A DNA stretch of 64,000 nt from Lichenostomus cassidix (lineage: Eukaryota > Chordata > Aves > Passeriformes > Meliphagidae), in the NCBI GenBank assembly GCA_008360975.2, contig CM039183.1, positions 78,404,350 through 78,468,349 of the forward strand. The letters are read 5' to 3'. This document shows, piece after piece, positions 1-14,500 of this stretch. The position numbers were made by a program, and so were the translations under genes. The notes beneath the pieces are model-generated. The model was given only the letters and a program-made list of their open reading frames with translations. It searched no databases and had not been told where the DNA came from. Each line of letters opens with the position of its first letter. The first letter of the stretch is position 1.

Positions 1-2438
1 ATCAAACAAACTTTTCAAGTGTCAATCCTGACCGGTTTTCAGCCCATCATCCTAGGCTCTGAATACAATGGAAGTGTTTTAATTAGTCAGTACACACAGA
101 AATACTAAAAAACTCTAAGACAAGAAAAACCTAATGAATCAAACATTGGTGTTCCCATAAGCACTTAGTATTCACAGCCTTGCCACCAAATTGGAATTGC
201 AATCATTTCAGGTAAAATGATTACTTTTATTAGAAAGCACAAATAACTAGGAGAACTATTAATATACAAAAATTAAATAAAATAAATAAAAAACATGTAA
301 CAAGATAACACAGCTACTTTCTATTCTGTTCCCAAATTTTCGGAACGGGAAATTATTACTTACACTGTCTTCACACAAGACTATCATATTCATTATAAAT
401 AAAAGGTAATGCTGAGAGTAAGCAGATGAAGATTCAAATGAAAAAAATCTGAATATTTAGGGAAACATATCAGTGCTGCCATATATTAAGTGCTGCATAG
501 AAATACCAGATATAAAGCTATAAAACAGCTTTTTAATTTTTTTTTCACTTTTAAGTATTACTTCTTTGTTTACACTGCACAAGATATGAGTTCCTTTACC
601 CATAACATTATCTTGCTGCCACAGAAGTGGAAACAAAAATGAAAATTCTGCCATTTAGAATAAAGGAGCACAATTCTAAGCAGAAAAGGAAAATGGCTAT
701 GCAAGACTAATGGAAGTGAATAAAAGCCTCCAACATGTAGACTTTATGGCTGATCTGAAAGCACAGATTCAAATGAAGGAAAGACATGTAGCCCTGAGCA
801 TTCTTCTTCTATAAACATTCTTGCATGCTCAATTTTAAATTTGGAAATTTTAAAATTAAAAACCTGCAGAATAGAAGTTTCTCTATTAGGGATTAAAAAG
901 CCATAGATATCAATTTATTTGCTAGATTCCTTGCTTTTGTAATCAGGGTTTTGAAGAAACCCAGGGTCAGCAAGCCCTTTAGCTGAAGTTTCCCGCATAT
1001 TCAATTTAAGCTGATGTGAACTCAGTCAAGGATATATAATAAAGTTATCCAATACCTATAACATTTCTTTGCCTAACAGGAGAAATGTTATGTTGGAGAC
1101 TCACTTCTTATAAAAAAAAGCGAAGTAATTATCTAGAAAGCATTGGTTACAAATGCTCAATATGTATTTTGTTAATTACATTTAATCATCCGCACCTTCC
1201 TCATTTGCAAAGGATCTATAAAGCCACTATACTCTACATCCCTTGTTCTTTCAGATTGTCTTCTCTTTTTGTTTTCTATAATCATGAAAAGCAGTAAGAA
1301 GGGAGAAAATGGGCGATGGACAGTGGACAACACATTAGATCAGGCTGTAACCCCTTAGATACAGAGGACTATATTGAAAAATCTAATATTAAAGTGGATG
1401 ACTCAACAGTTACAGGAACTCCCATAAAAATTACATTCTACATAAGCTAAAGGTAGCTAGAAAGATGTGCTTTTATGCAGTCAGTCTTCCTTTTTGTACC
1501 ACGGCAATCTCTTGACTTTAATGGCCCATGTAGTATAACTGAGGGCCAGTAAGAGGTGCATAACATGGTGAGCAACATTTAATTAGCTCTTAAAAACATA
1601 CAGCTTTGCTTTCACATATAATAAGGCAGACTGATATCCAACAGTCAATTTTTGAGCATTATTAGACAGACGACCAAGAGGGCTTTTCAGAAACTAGGCA
1701 ACTGCAATAGTATCAGGAGTGTGGTTATAATATACAATGTAATTGTACAGAAATTTTTAATTTAGCTGAATAAACCCCAGACCCACACTGATCACTGTAA
1801 CATACCTTGGTGCTGCATCATACTATTCTGTTACCACAAAGTGAACCCATATATAACATTTACTGCTTCTTACAGACACATCAGCTTATTCAGAGCCAGC
1901 TTTAATACCTATTTGACTTGAAGACCCTTATTTAATCTGAGCTCGAGTTACAAAGATGCAGTGTGCTGGAACAACATTACAGTGATGGCAGATGTTACCT
2001 TATTTATAGTAACAACTGGAAGTGAAGGTTTTTGATCCTTCACTTCAGTTACTCCCATAATGATTGACACATGTCCATGTACTCGCTGCTCAGAGTCTAC
2101 TGTGGTTTTCATATGGATAAAGAGGTCATTAAGCACACAGGTAACCATAAGATGGAAAAATACTCAGGCAGTCTTCACCTTCCAAATATTAGGTTCACCT
2201 TCAACTCCATTGTGGGACAAAACAAGCCAAGAAACCAGAGCAAAGCAAAAAAAACCCACCTCTAAGTCAAACCTTTTCAAGGAAAATTCCTGAGTAGCTT
2301 TCAACAAGATCAGACAACAATTGTGAAAGAAATGAATGTATAACAACAGAAAAAGAAAATCCTGAAAAAAACCTGAATATGACTAACAAGCTCCAAGAAG
2401 TCCTAAAACAGCTGGTAAGTGGCCATGAAATTGCTTAC
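1..2438 (-). other. CYB5R4: CYB5R4 intron 10 (partial)
   Basis: This is AT-rich intronic sequence left of exon 10. I looked for the expected reductase-domain exon (a YYRKCQL-like motif) and did not find it, so the intron runs off the window. One 101-bp open stretch at 1999-2099 has splice-like flanks but no homology I recognise. Confidence 0.8.
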
Positions 2439-2561
2439 CTCTGTCTGTGCGTTTGATAAATGTATTATGACCCTCCCAGGGCTGTCCCAGCATTTTCCAA
2501 TGAACATTATCCTTTTTATTTAAGATAATCTCTACTTTTCCTACTTTTTCAGCAATATTTA
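2439..2561 (-). CDS. CYB5R4: CYB5R4 coding exon 10 (end of CS domain), last in window
   Basis: This 123-bp exon encodes [18 protein letters not shown], then [20 protein letters not shown], and leaves one base of a Gly codon. It corresponds to the last CS strands and the linker to the reductase domain. The acceptor is CTTTTAG and the donor is ACAGAG before GTAAGC. No convincing exon 11 is visible to the left. Confidence 0.93.
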
Positions 2562-5500
2562 CTAAAAGAGAAAAGATTTCATATTGTTACTTTTAGTTAC
2601 AGTTCGTACAAAAAAATATTTCATACGTCAACTATCATGAAATTTCAGAACAATTTCTCAACTGTCAAGAGACACGTAATTAATCTATTATTGGAATATC
2701 AATTAAATTAGAATAGCAAATTAAAGGTACTTCCAGCTATCTCTCTATAATGTTTTAGAGTGCACTTAAAACAAGCACTAACTGGATATGCATAATTAAT
2801 ACACCTTATTTGCTAAACAGATTGTGGAACCAGTACAGCTTCACAGCCCATCTGGTCAAGAAAAATGCTTATGAACCCAGAGTCCTCATGTATTGGAAAT
2901 CAGTAGTTACCACTACTTACTACTTTCTTTTCAAGGCTATTTGAATTAATAATTAAATCCCAGAAAATCCCAGTCTAAGCAAAGAAGAGTTTAGAAACAC
3001 ACAGCAGAACTAACTTCTACCTATTTTAACACTTAGTCATACTCAGAGGCATCAGAGTACTATAATTTACTACTTTCACAGGCCCAAATGCCACAATTAA
3101 AAAAATGTTATGGCTTGGTTTGATTGACTGTGTCAGGACCTGGTGGTAAGTAAAACTGTAAAGTATCTGATGAGTCAGAAAAAGAAATTTCACATTCTGA
3201 TATCAGAACCACAGAATATCATGAGTTGGAAGGGCTCCATAAGGATCATGGAAGTTCAGCTCCTGACTGGACTATCCTAGAAGAGATACAGAACTGTTCC
3301 AAGAGACAGAACGCACCAGCCACATCTTCTGAAACTGCATGATCCAAGTCTGAAATAAATACAAACAAACTCTGTGTTATGCAATAACAAAATTCTATTT
3401 CAGCCATCACATATATAGAAAGTGTAAGTCTAGGAATACTGAGTGAACTAATGACCCTAAGAGTCTATGCATGTTTATCAGGCTTTGAAATTTGACTCAT
3501 GACTTCTACAGGCCTCATACATAAATGCATTGTTTTTCCCGTTACTTTTAATTTTAATGAGGGCTCACGTAAAGCTACCAATCTGCATTTATGTAAACTA
3601 CTGCACTTGCCCTTGTCAATGAGGGCATTTTGATAACCGTAAAAAACACACTTGAAACATTTTACACAACTTTAAAATCAATTTCTTACTGCACTTTAGT
3701 CCACATGTGAAAATTTTAGTACATACTAAACAAATGAAGATGTGAGTTGATAAACAATCTAATTCCGCTACATCAAGGCACTTTAACCATCTCTAATGAA
3801 AGAGGAATAAAATATTAATTGGTACATGTAAAATGCTTATGGTCTGATGAGAGGGTTTTAATAAAGTACAATGAAAATTCAGTACTTTCAATTGCAAAAT
3901 TACAGTACCTACCAACTGCTATAAGATATGAGTGATCATCCATGATGATTTCTCCCCTTAATCGTTTGTCTTGACAGTCAACTATCACCGACTCTGCATT
4001 CATATCCTTTCATAGCCCAGGGAAAAAAAACAAACCACAACAATTTTTATAAAGTTCTCCCAGAATTCAAGCTAGATCACAACTGGATCTTGTAATTCTC
4101 CCTTCATGAAATATACTTACCTTCTGCTTAGTATATATGACAATTGTGATCAAACTATCTGTTTGGAACCAGTCATAACTGTAAAACAAAAAATAAAATA
4201 AATTAAAAAAATACACACTTTCTTTGTGCATATCAGAACATATTTAACCCCAAGTTTTCAAGCAGAGCTTCTTTAATGAATTTACAAGTCATACATATTA
4301 CTACTTTTGAAGACTAAGTCCAAAGTCAGTAATTTTGAAAGAACTACTAAAATAACTATCTAATTCTGCATCTACATAATCAGTACACTGGAGTTAAAAT
4401 TGTATGGCATTAGTTTTATTTAAAAAGCACATGCATTCTCTTTGTAGTATATGAACCTTTCTCAGGAGATTTTTAAAATCTTGAGTCCAGACAAAAGCAT
4501 TAAATAGGCAGGGTGGCTTCCAAGAGTTAAAGGTATGATGCACATACCACAAAACCACAGTTCCCTTCATCTCCACAAATCAAGTTTTTGCATTCATTCC
4601 TACGTTCCCAAGTTCAAACATTGTAATAAATCCAGGGTGAGGTACAAAAAAAAAAAAAAGAAAGCCTTCAAATGCTAGTTATTTGTATGGCCTCATACTT
4701 GCCAGGAAATAGCTCCCATCTACTGTTTAGACTCCTGGACCAGAAAAACAGGCAGAGAGGGACAATGATCCCTCCAGCAAACACTCCTGAGAGCCAACAC
4801 ATTCTAGGCTGCACACCTTCCAGTCACATGCCAGAATATGCCAGACACACATGGGAAGACAGACAACAAGGTTTGGAGAGCACTTCAGAAAATAAACCTC
4901 ATTCCAATGTTTACAAGCCACAATATTTTAAGACTGCATGTAACTAGCCCAGAGATCACACTCTCACAGGGGATTTTGATGCCAAGTGAAAAACTGCACC
5001 CTGAGGACTAAAGGCATCATGGAGTAAAATGACACCTCAGTGACAACAGCAGGAATATCACAGTGAGCTTTTAGGGCCTGCTTCACTTTGCATATTGTAG
5101 AAATTTGAAAGTGGCTAACACATCTTAATATATTCCAGCTTGAAATGAAGCACTTTTTCAAGGCATGGTAATTCATATGTTTATGGACAAATCAGGTAAA
5201 GTCAAAGAAGTAGTCAGTTCAGTTGAAATAATTTTCCATGAGTTTTCTTAAGAAGCAAAGCTAAGGAGCCTGCAAATACAAGCCATACATTTGTATACAA
5301 TGCAAGACAGCACAAGTGTTAGGAATCAAGAGAACAAGCCAAGAACCATCATCTGCCCATACAACCTTGGCCAAGTTGTTCAAACCTGAACCTCAACTTT
5401 CCTACTTACACATGGATAGTAATGACATATACTTGTTTAACTGAAACTTCAGTAGCTAACCATGGAAGAAGTTGCCTGCATTTACTAAGAATTAATTGCA

Positions 5501-8500
5501 CAGAATTCTCAAATAGAATGTTCAACAATGACAGACTCACCTTGGACTTAAATCTTTAGTAGAAGAAGCCAGTACTTTCTTCTCAAGAAGCACACCTGCA
5601 AAGAGCAGAGAGTCATTAAAATATTATCTGGGATGCTTGCTTAACATAAATAATACTCAGGTATGTTTGGGGTTTGTGGTTTGTTTGTTTTTTTTTAACT
5701 GAATGTTCTGAGTGTCCTCGAACAGTATTTAGTGGCTTTAGTTCCACAGGTAGCTAGACTACGTACTTTTTATATTTGGTTTTTATTCAGCACTTTCTCT
5801 TCAAGAGCAGGGTCCTGGAACATAGAGGACCTATGTTCTGAACTTGGGTTGCATACAGCACAGTGCCTGTGCTGTACTCAGTTTCACCTGTTATTAGCTT
5901 GTGCTTTTTACACTTTGTGATAGTGAAGCACAAAAAGACAAAAGGCTATCTGAATTAATTTCCATTAACAGAACTATTTGTTTACACAATTCAGATGAAT
6001 AAATTCAATTTGAGATGTCTGATCTAACCTAGTTCACAAGTAAAATTTCATGTCAGTCGGTTAAGCAAAGATATCAGCCTTAATCTTTCTACACAGCTCT
6101 TTGCTAGGAATATCCACAGAATTCAGATGCTCACATTAAGTATTTAACTACATTAAACAGTCTGAAACAGCCTTTGCTGGGAAGCAACAGTTGGTCAGTC
6201 TTTCAAAATGTCAACTGTACTAATCTCTGGCATAAGAGAAACTGAACATATTTGGCAAAAACTTGAGCACAGAGACAGATAAAAGCAACTGCAATCCTGC
6301 ATCAGTTTTAACACAAAGAAGCTAAATAAAATGATGATGGAGAAAGCTGCAGACTGAACAGCTGGTAAGTGCTGGTTTCAAGCCCATTCAAAGGCAAACC
6401 TTGCAAACCTGAAATGTCTATGCATAAAATAATTAGCACATGAATTCTCAGCTACCCAGATTATTATCTTCTAAATGCCAGTAAGTTTTGTAGTATGACT
6501 ACAAGCTTAAACACCGTAATTAAGTGGCTCCACCACGTGGGAAGTAGATAAAAACAAAGAGAGCCACTCTGGTATAATCCAATCTGTCAAAACTATTTGA
6601 TCATCCAGATGGGGGAATTAACCCAAAGCAATTAAAACTCAGTCGAATTACTTATTCTTTGATCCTTAATTACTCCTAAGTACACACCATCTGCAGCTGC
6701 CAAGGAAGCTAAATGGCAGAGCAGTCAGATCATTGCAAAAGAAAACCAATCACCTAATGATAAAAGCCTTCTCAAAAGCTAAGCCTTTCTTGAGGACACA
6801 CATCATATGATTTGCTTGGCCTCCACGGATAACAGGAATTCATGGTCATACATACTCCTATTTGCTTTTGCAGGTCAACAGAAATATATTAATAGCCACA
6901 ATAAAACAGAACATTCTGACAAAACAAGTTATTTATGAATTATTTTGAAATACTGTAAGATGCTACGTGAAAAAAACTATTCACACTGCAATAAAATGAT
7001 AATGATTCAGGTGATCAGTGAATCAATTAAGCAAAGTGCTCTATTAGTCATGGTGATCATAATTAAAGAAAAGCTGGGGGTGAAGCCAAAGGCTGATGGC
7101 AGGGATGAAATGAGGAGTTTAAGGTGACCAGATGAACAGCAGAATACAACTCTGCATGTCACAGGACTGCTTTGCACATTCCCATGGGACAGCAATGCTA
7201 ATGATAAAGGTTCTCACATTATTCTCATAGCTACATTGCAAAGAGCTGGGTTTGATAGGTGGATTGCAACATGGATAGAAAATCAGAACTGCCAGTCACA
7301 AACGGTTTGATCCGCATACTAAGTCCAGCTGGAAACTAGTTACTGTTGGCATTCTCTAGGGAACAGGGAATGCTGATACTGTTTCACACAGTTATTAGCA
7401 ACCTACAGGGCAAATACTCTCCCAAGAAGCCAGGGGAGTCGTTTTCTCAGGAAATACACGAAGAGTAACAAATTATGCAAACAGGCAAAACATGAAAGGT
7501 TAATGTTATTATACAAAGGGGTGCAGAGAGACTGAAGAAATGGGCTGACAAAAACTTCACGATGCTCAGAAGAAAATGCAAAATTTTGCACTTTGAAAGA
7601 AAATAAAAACCATCCAGCAAAACAAGTGGCAGACTTGACTGGATAGAAAAGACCTCGGCAGAAAATCTTCCAGGCACTTCACGGACAAGCTAACCTTGCT
7701 TGTCCATACCATACCTCCCTCGTCTATACTATACTGCAGTCTTACAAAACTTTCAAACACAGAATTCACAATATTTGGTCAGGATTTTGCCTTCTGAAAT
7801 TCCCACAGATCACTACAGCCTCATCACTGTACTTGAATGCAAAGAGACAGAAGTCTGAGTAAACACTGCTCATTCAATGATATTCACATAAGTTTGAGAT
7901 TCACTCCCCACTTCGCTCCATGTGAAAACTTACCATTAAGCTGTTTCTTGTCTTCAGACACAGTAGAAGAAATCTCTATAGGCATTAAGAAAAAACACCA
8001 AGCACAACAGTTAAGAAGTTACAGTACTTGCACACATCATGCTAAATTAGCCAAAGTAAGGCTCTCCAAATAAGCCTTCCAAAAGGCTTAATGGATTGAC
8101 CAGGATGCTTCAGACATCAAGAAGCAACAAATAAATGCAGCACTGATTATCATTCTAAAAGATTATATCTAATTTAAAAAATGGTACATTAAAAGTGCCA
8201 AGAGTTGCACACAATAAAGGATAGGAAATGCAAGACCTATGACCCTTCAAAAAAAAAAAAAAGAAAAGACAGATTATCTTGTGCAATTATAAACTTCACA
8301 GCTAAGAAGCTCACTGACTCTGTTAAGAATTCCAGTGACACTTGTCTCACAACATCACATAGTGAAATGCAAATCTGACCAACCCAATCCATGGAAATCT
8401 AAATCCAGTTCTTGGCAGGAACACAGGAAAAAGAAAATCTTTCGATAAGCTCCTTGTACCAAATGATTTTATTCTCAGGTCATTATCTGAGCTTTTCATT

Positions 8501-11500
8501 AATTCTACAGTATGCTACAGCTATTCCAAACCAACAAACTCTAGCAGAAAAAAAAAGAAAATAAAGACTAAGCAGGTGAATTACACAGTATCAATTCATT
8601 TATAAGATGCTCAACTCAATGGGAAAGGCACTGCACCTCTCAGCCACATCCTTCTGTTCACAGTAAATATGTGGGGAAATTAGAGCTCTGGATATACCTG
8701 GGCCCCTTTCTGCTCTCCTCCACATTGCGCATCTCAGAATGTCCCAATATGAAAGGCTCAATTTACATTCTCTCTTATGGGAGCCAAGTCTGGGAAGTGG
8801 GAGAAACAAATCTGTTCTTCCTGCTCCCTTTTATGAAAACCAAAACCGGAATGTTTCTTCCCTGTTCTTCCATATCCTTTCAAATGCTCTACATCACACC
8901 AGCCAGTGTTAGAGGGAAAATGCTAGAGAGAAGTTAAGGAAGGCTCCTAGAGGAAAGCACCAACCATACAGTATTGCAAAATTACTTGAGAGGTCTTTAA
9001 CAACAATCTTCATCAGAGGCTTTCATGCTGTGCCATTGTAAGGTAAAAAGAAAATGCTCCAGATATTTTTGGTTGAGGTGAAAAGAAAATACTCCACAAA
9101 TTTTCGGTTAAGGCAACATTTGTTTATACATTCTCCCATATATCACTTAATGGTTTCTGCCAGTAGGGGCAAGTTGTTCACAAAAACTTCTTTCTAACGA
9201 AAAAAGAAAGGTATTTAGAAGTCTGCTCTCATTTCACTATATTTTAACACACTGCACAGAAATCAGCACTGCAATTTTAAGGACCACTGAGACACACTGA
9301 AAGCAGAGCCCTACCTCTCTTCCTTGGATGACATCAGAACTCTCAGTCTAATCTTGTTGAATTAACAGTAATACAACATGCATTCTGACTCCCAAGTAAC
9401 CACTGAAGTAACATAGGGACTTAACACTAACATGTGTCTCTGGAAACACCAGCAGTATTAAAATATTTCAGAAAACACACTGCACTAATGCTTACAGCTC
9501 AGCACCCTGAAGGCAAGACAAGCAATTTAATGCTGTACAGGTTTGCTGAGGGATATTCTGAAGTCATCTCTTACATACCTGGGTACTGCACTGGCCTTCC
9601 CAGCAAGTACAAACACTACATGGTTCAGTGCAAAGATCTATGGTAACACTACAGAAGGGACACTTCAGAATTTCCTGTGAGTCACTACCAAAGCATGAAG
9701 CAGCATTCCCAAAACACAAGTTGACAAAACATTAGCTATCACTAGTATTTTCAAAAGACTCTCCTTTCTTAAAAAAAAAAAAATACAGAGTATGCAAGGA
9801 CAAACTTCAGCTTCCTTGAGCAGTTCAGTAAGGAAACCACTGTACCATTTCCCAAAAAAACACCAAAACACAGGAAAAAAAGCCCTAACCTCAACAACCA
9901 CCTATCTTCCAGCAATGCTCCAACAAACCTACATCAGCCTTTCTGCTCTGTATCAAGACTGTACCAAACAGCAAGTACCAATGCTTGTCCTACTACAGAA
10001 CACTCACTCTCCATCACAAAAAGAAAGCAATGTAATCCATAATCTGAAGTCTTATCTTCCCTCTATACTAATGGGCTCATTTAATCCTATATTCAAAAAC
10101 ATGCACCTTGGTAATCTATTCTTGTATTCTAAAAAGCAAACTTTGCAGAATATGGTCTTCTGGAAGGATAAAAGACTAGGATTATTGCTAGCTAATAGTG
10201 AAGTTAGTCAATCACATTTTTGATAATTCAAAAGAGAAGGCTACATAACCAGAAATTGAAGTAAAACTTGAGAATCTCACAGTGAAGGATTTTAGCAAGT
10301 CCAGTGGCGGAGCATTCCAGAGAAAGGCCAGAGAGCTGGTGAAGGGCTTGGAGGGTAAATCCTATGAGGAGTGGCTGAGGGAGCTGGGGTTGTTTAGCCT
10401 GGAGAAGAGGAAGCTGAGGAAAAACCTCATCGCTCTCTACAACTCTCTGAAATGAGGCTTAGCCAGGTGGGGGTCAAACTCTTGGTTGCACCAGGGGAGG
10501 TTCTGGTTGGAGATCAGGAAGAACTTCCCTGAAAGTGCTGTCAAGTGTTGCATCAGGCTGCTCAGGGAGGTGGTGGAGTCACCATCCCTGGAAGTGCTCA
10601 AGGAAAGACTGGACATGGCACTTAGTCCGTGGTCTAGTTGACAAGGTGGTGGTTGTTCAAAGGTTGGACTCGATCTTGGAGGTCTTCTCCAACCTAAATG
10701 ACTCTGTAATTCTGTAATCAGTTTGATTCTTATATTAATGAAAGTACTTTTTTCAAGCCTTAAATTGCTAAAAGTCACACAGGCAACAGAACTGGTTTTG
10801 TATAGTTGACAACCTTTATCCTGCAAATTTTAGTACAGCAAAAGGGATAGTCCTATTACAGAACCACAGCAAAAAAAGGGAACAGCAGAAAATGGACCGC
10901 CAGAGGTGGCAGGGGCAAAGATGTGTTTATGTTTTACTGACTGGCTGTCACAAGAATTCTTTCCAGTTGCAGGAAAGTTAGATTAATGAAATCAGCAAAA
11001 TTCAGGTTTACTTTTAAATTTCTAACTCAGCTGACAAAGTAGCAGTAATGTCTCTGTAATGCATCAACTCAATGAGGCAGTTATGCTGCCGAGATTTCCC
11101 CATTCTTTGCAGCATTTACCTTAAAAGTTCCACACTGGAATTAGCTACCTAGCATCATGAAGATGTAAAATACTGTTCCCCTTCATGAACAGACCAAACT
11201 CAACCCAAGTTAAGGAAATGGTATCTAAGTACTAATGAAGCATGCAGTGCACTGCTTCAGGAGTTGAAGAGCTACAAGACCACAGAAATTGTGAACTAAA
11301 AGATGCCACAGAATTTGAGAAAAATAGTTGCAATCATTAATCCTTTCATGTTTTTACTGCAGTATAGTTAAGGGTCAATATTGAGTAACAGTGTCTGCTT
11401 CCCAGGTATAGGAAATTTTTGGCTATTGCCTACAAACCAAAAGACAGACTGAAGATTAAAGTTTCTGGAAACAATCACCTGCATTCTAACACCATACTAC

Positions 11501-14500
11501 ATTTCTTGCTCTCCTCAAGCAGAGGAGAGTGTGTTGTATCAGGCCAGAGGAGTCTGTTGTATCAGCAAAATTTTCTCAAGGTAAATCCAAACTAAAGAAT
11601 CCAATAAATTGTTCTGGAAAGAGTAACTGCCCGAAAAATGTATTCAACTATCTCAATATGTACACAACTTGCCAGATGTACGTAAGGTGCTGGAATAACC
11701 AGACTGAAAATACTGACTTTTATTTCAAGACAAGAGCTGCCTATGACAGTTTGGTCTCTGGGATCAGAAGAAAAAAGAGGGATCTTGATGGAGGGCAGGG
11801 CAGGAAAAGGTTCCTTATATGCACACAGACATATAGCATACACACACAGCTGTTTTCTAATGACTAAAAACAAAAAAAGAAACATAGCAGTACATTACTT
11901 CTAAAAGTCTTCGTGTACACAACAATTTCATCTTCAGGTATCTACTGTAAAAAAATTAATATATGCAAAAGTCTCCAACTGTGCAAGGAGAGAGTCTCCT
12001 GATAAATATGAGGTGATTTAGGATTTCTCATAATTTCCACGTAATTTTGGAATAAAGCATAAGAGACAATATTTTATTCTTAAAAAAACTCACCTTTTGG
12101 AGCAGCAATAGGCTTGACAGCCATTCTCCCAACAAGACATTCCTTCAGCATTGATTCATAATTGACCCAACGATGAACCTACATTAACAAGATATTTTTT
12201 CATAAAATTTGCAATTCCTACTATGTTATTCTATGCACTGAAATAGAAAAGTTCATTGACTAATATAATTCATTTAGTGGATTATTTTTTAAACACATTA
12301 AAAGTCACTATTACATCATTCAGTACTTGTTTTTACTTCTATTACAGATACCATGACACTAAATGAAAAAATAGGATTATGAAGAAAGTAAAAATAGTTT
12401 AATTTACTCATTTATGCTTTGCGATATCTGAAAATAACCTTAAACTACAGAATATAAGAGCATTTCACAAGAGCATTTTTATGATGCATGCTACACAACT
12501 AACAGAATAAAGACTTTGTCATTACCACAACATTTATTACTCTTTCTTAGACAAGTGAAGGGAAAAGGGATGAAGGAAACAAACATAAAGAATAATAGTT
12601 AAGACAAACAAACACCTCCTACCAAGCTGGTGTATTTCTGTTTGCTTCTGTCTTACTATCACTGAATCATTTGGAAATTCCTATTTTAGAAAGTCAAATA
12701 AAGTGAAGAAAAAGCAGTAGCTTTACAGACCAGAACTGGAGAACTTGTAGAGGAAATGGATGGCAGAAAAGCGAATTCTGATAGGGCATCCAGGATAACA
12801 TCACAAGAAGAGAAAAGGAAACAAAGTGTTGCATGACAAATTTGAATGGTATCAAGATTTAAAAATAAAAACTCTAAACTGGACAAACTAAGGAGACGAG
12901 ATAAAGAATCCCATCGACAAGTTGTAGTTTCCTCATATACAGATAACAGAAAGAAATGAAGGATTATGAATGACAGTTGATTTTCCCAGAAATTTGGGGA
13001 ACACAAGCAAGCTACTGAACTCTTAAAAAAAAACTAGTATCTGACAGACACAGAATGCTAAAGCAGAGGGGAAAACAAATGCCTATAGTAACAGGATAGT
13101 CATAAGCCAGAAACAGTAAGAGTGAAAAGAATATTTTCAGGATCTCAATCTGCTTCCATTCCCATGACAAAAAAAAACTTAAAAAAAAAAATGCAGCAAG
13201 CATGTGTCTGAATTTAATAACCACTACAGGAATGTCCCCAAATATTACTGATGTCAAGACTCCTGTTTTCAAGTACTTCATATAATGACCCAGCCACATA
13301 ATTCCAAGCCACAACTAGATACTGGATACTTGATACTACAAATTTTTTGAAACCAAAGAATTATGTCCAAATCCAACACTTCATTCTTGAAAGGACTAAC
13401 CAAGGATAAACTCAACAAAGGCAAAACATTATCCATCTTTATTTACATTGTTAAAAACATTCTGCAAATAAAGGCCTAACATTCTCTGGTACATGACATG
13501 TAAAGAGGTAACAGATTTCCTTTCAGAAACAGAGGATATTTCTTTTCTGCTCTTTCCCAGTTTCTCAGATAAACCTAGTGAGTAATGGAGACTCAAAGAA
13601 TGGGTGTTTCTAAAAAATACCAACTTAGTGAATCACCTTTTACAGCATCAAGATTGCAAGATTCCTTGCAGAAAGCACACTCATGCTGCAGAACCTTTAT
13701 TCTCTGAGTCTTTTCAAAACATTTAAAGAAACAGTAAACAAATAAGAAACCAAGTGTCATCTTGTGACTTGTTCACCAGTTAACAGCAGCTCCAGCACTT
13801 TTTCAGATAATGCAGTTGTCAAGTGAATAGACAAAGAATTCTACAAGCATTTGCCTTTCCTTAGGACTGAAAAGGTTCAAATCACCATTTCCACTGAAAT
13901 GTCCTAAAAATAATCGCAAAACATGCATTTTTCAAAGTATGGTGAGCAAGTGTCATTTGCTGCCAGTTGTTCTCACCTGATCAAAGAGATCTGTACCATC
14001 AGTTCCTGCTGCTTTCATTAGTTCATCCTCACCACCAGGATGATATTCCATGTACGGTGTGACATTATATACATATCCTGAAGAAAACAGAATATATAGG
14101 CTGTGAGCAGCATTTCTACAACCCCTCCTGTCTCCAAAAACAATGGAAAGGTTAGCACAAATTAAAGAGTGTACTAGCAAACAGTAGACACAATTGGAAC
14201 AAATAGTATGACTTCACAAAAACAGAAACATAAGTTACTCAATTGTATAGAGCACAAGAGGTATCTCATTACATGGAGATGCCAATCCTAAAATGCCATA
14301 CCGTTTGCCCTGGGTTAAGACTTCAACCTAGAAACTGAACATGATGTATTCTAGCTAGAGGGTAAAGGAATCATAGGCAGGCTTAAAAAGAGACAAAACT
14401 GAACCAGCTAGTGCACAGAATTGTTTTCCATTTCCTTCCAATTAAGTTACACCTGAAGTGTTGTCATAGCTGTTTCCCTACCACTCATCACCTAAGGAAT

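Noticed and set aside
10437..10826. 129-codon minus-strand frame in CYB5R4 intron 4
   Set aside because: Most of it is the antisense of the CR1 3' end at 10,300-10,720, which is non-coding.
13012..13314. Minus-strand 100-codon frame rich in Phe and Leu in CYB5R4 intron 3
   Set aside because: It comes from A-rich runs on the plus strand. No family resemblance; the true exons on both sides join in phase without it.
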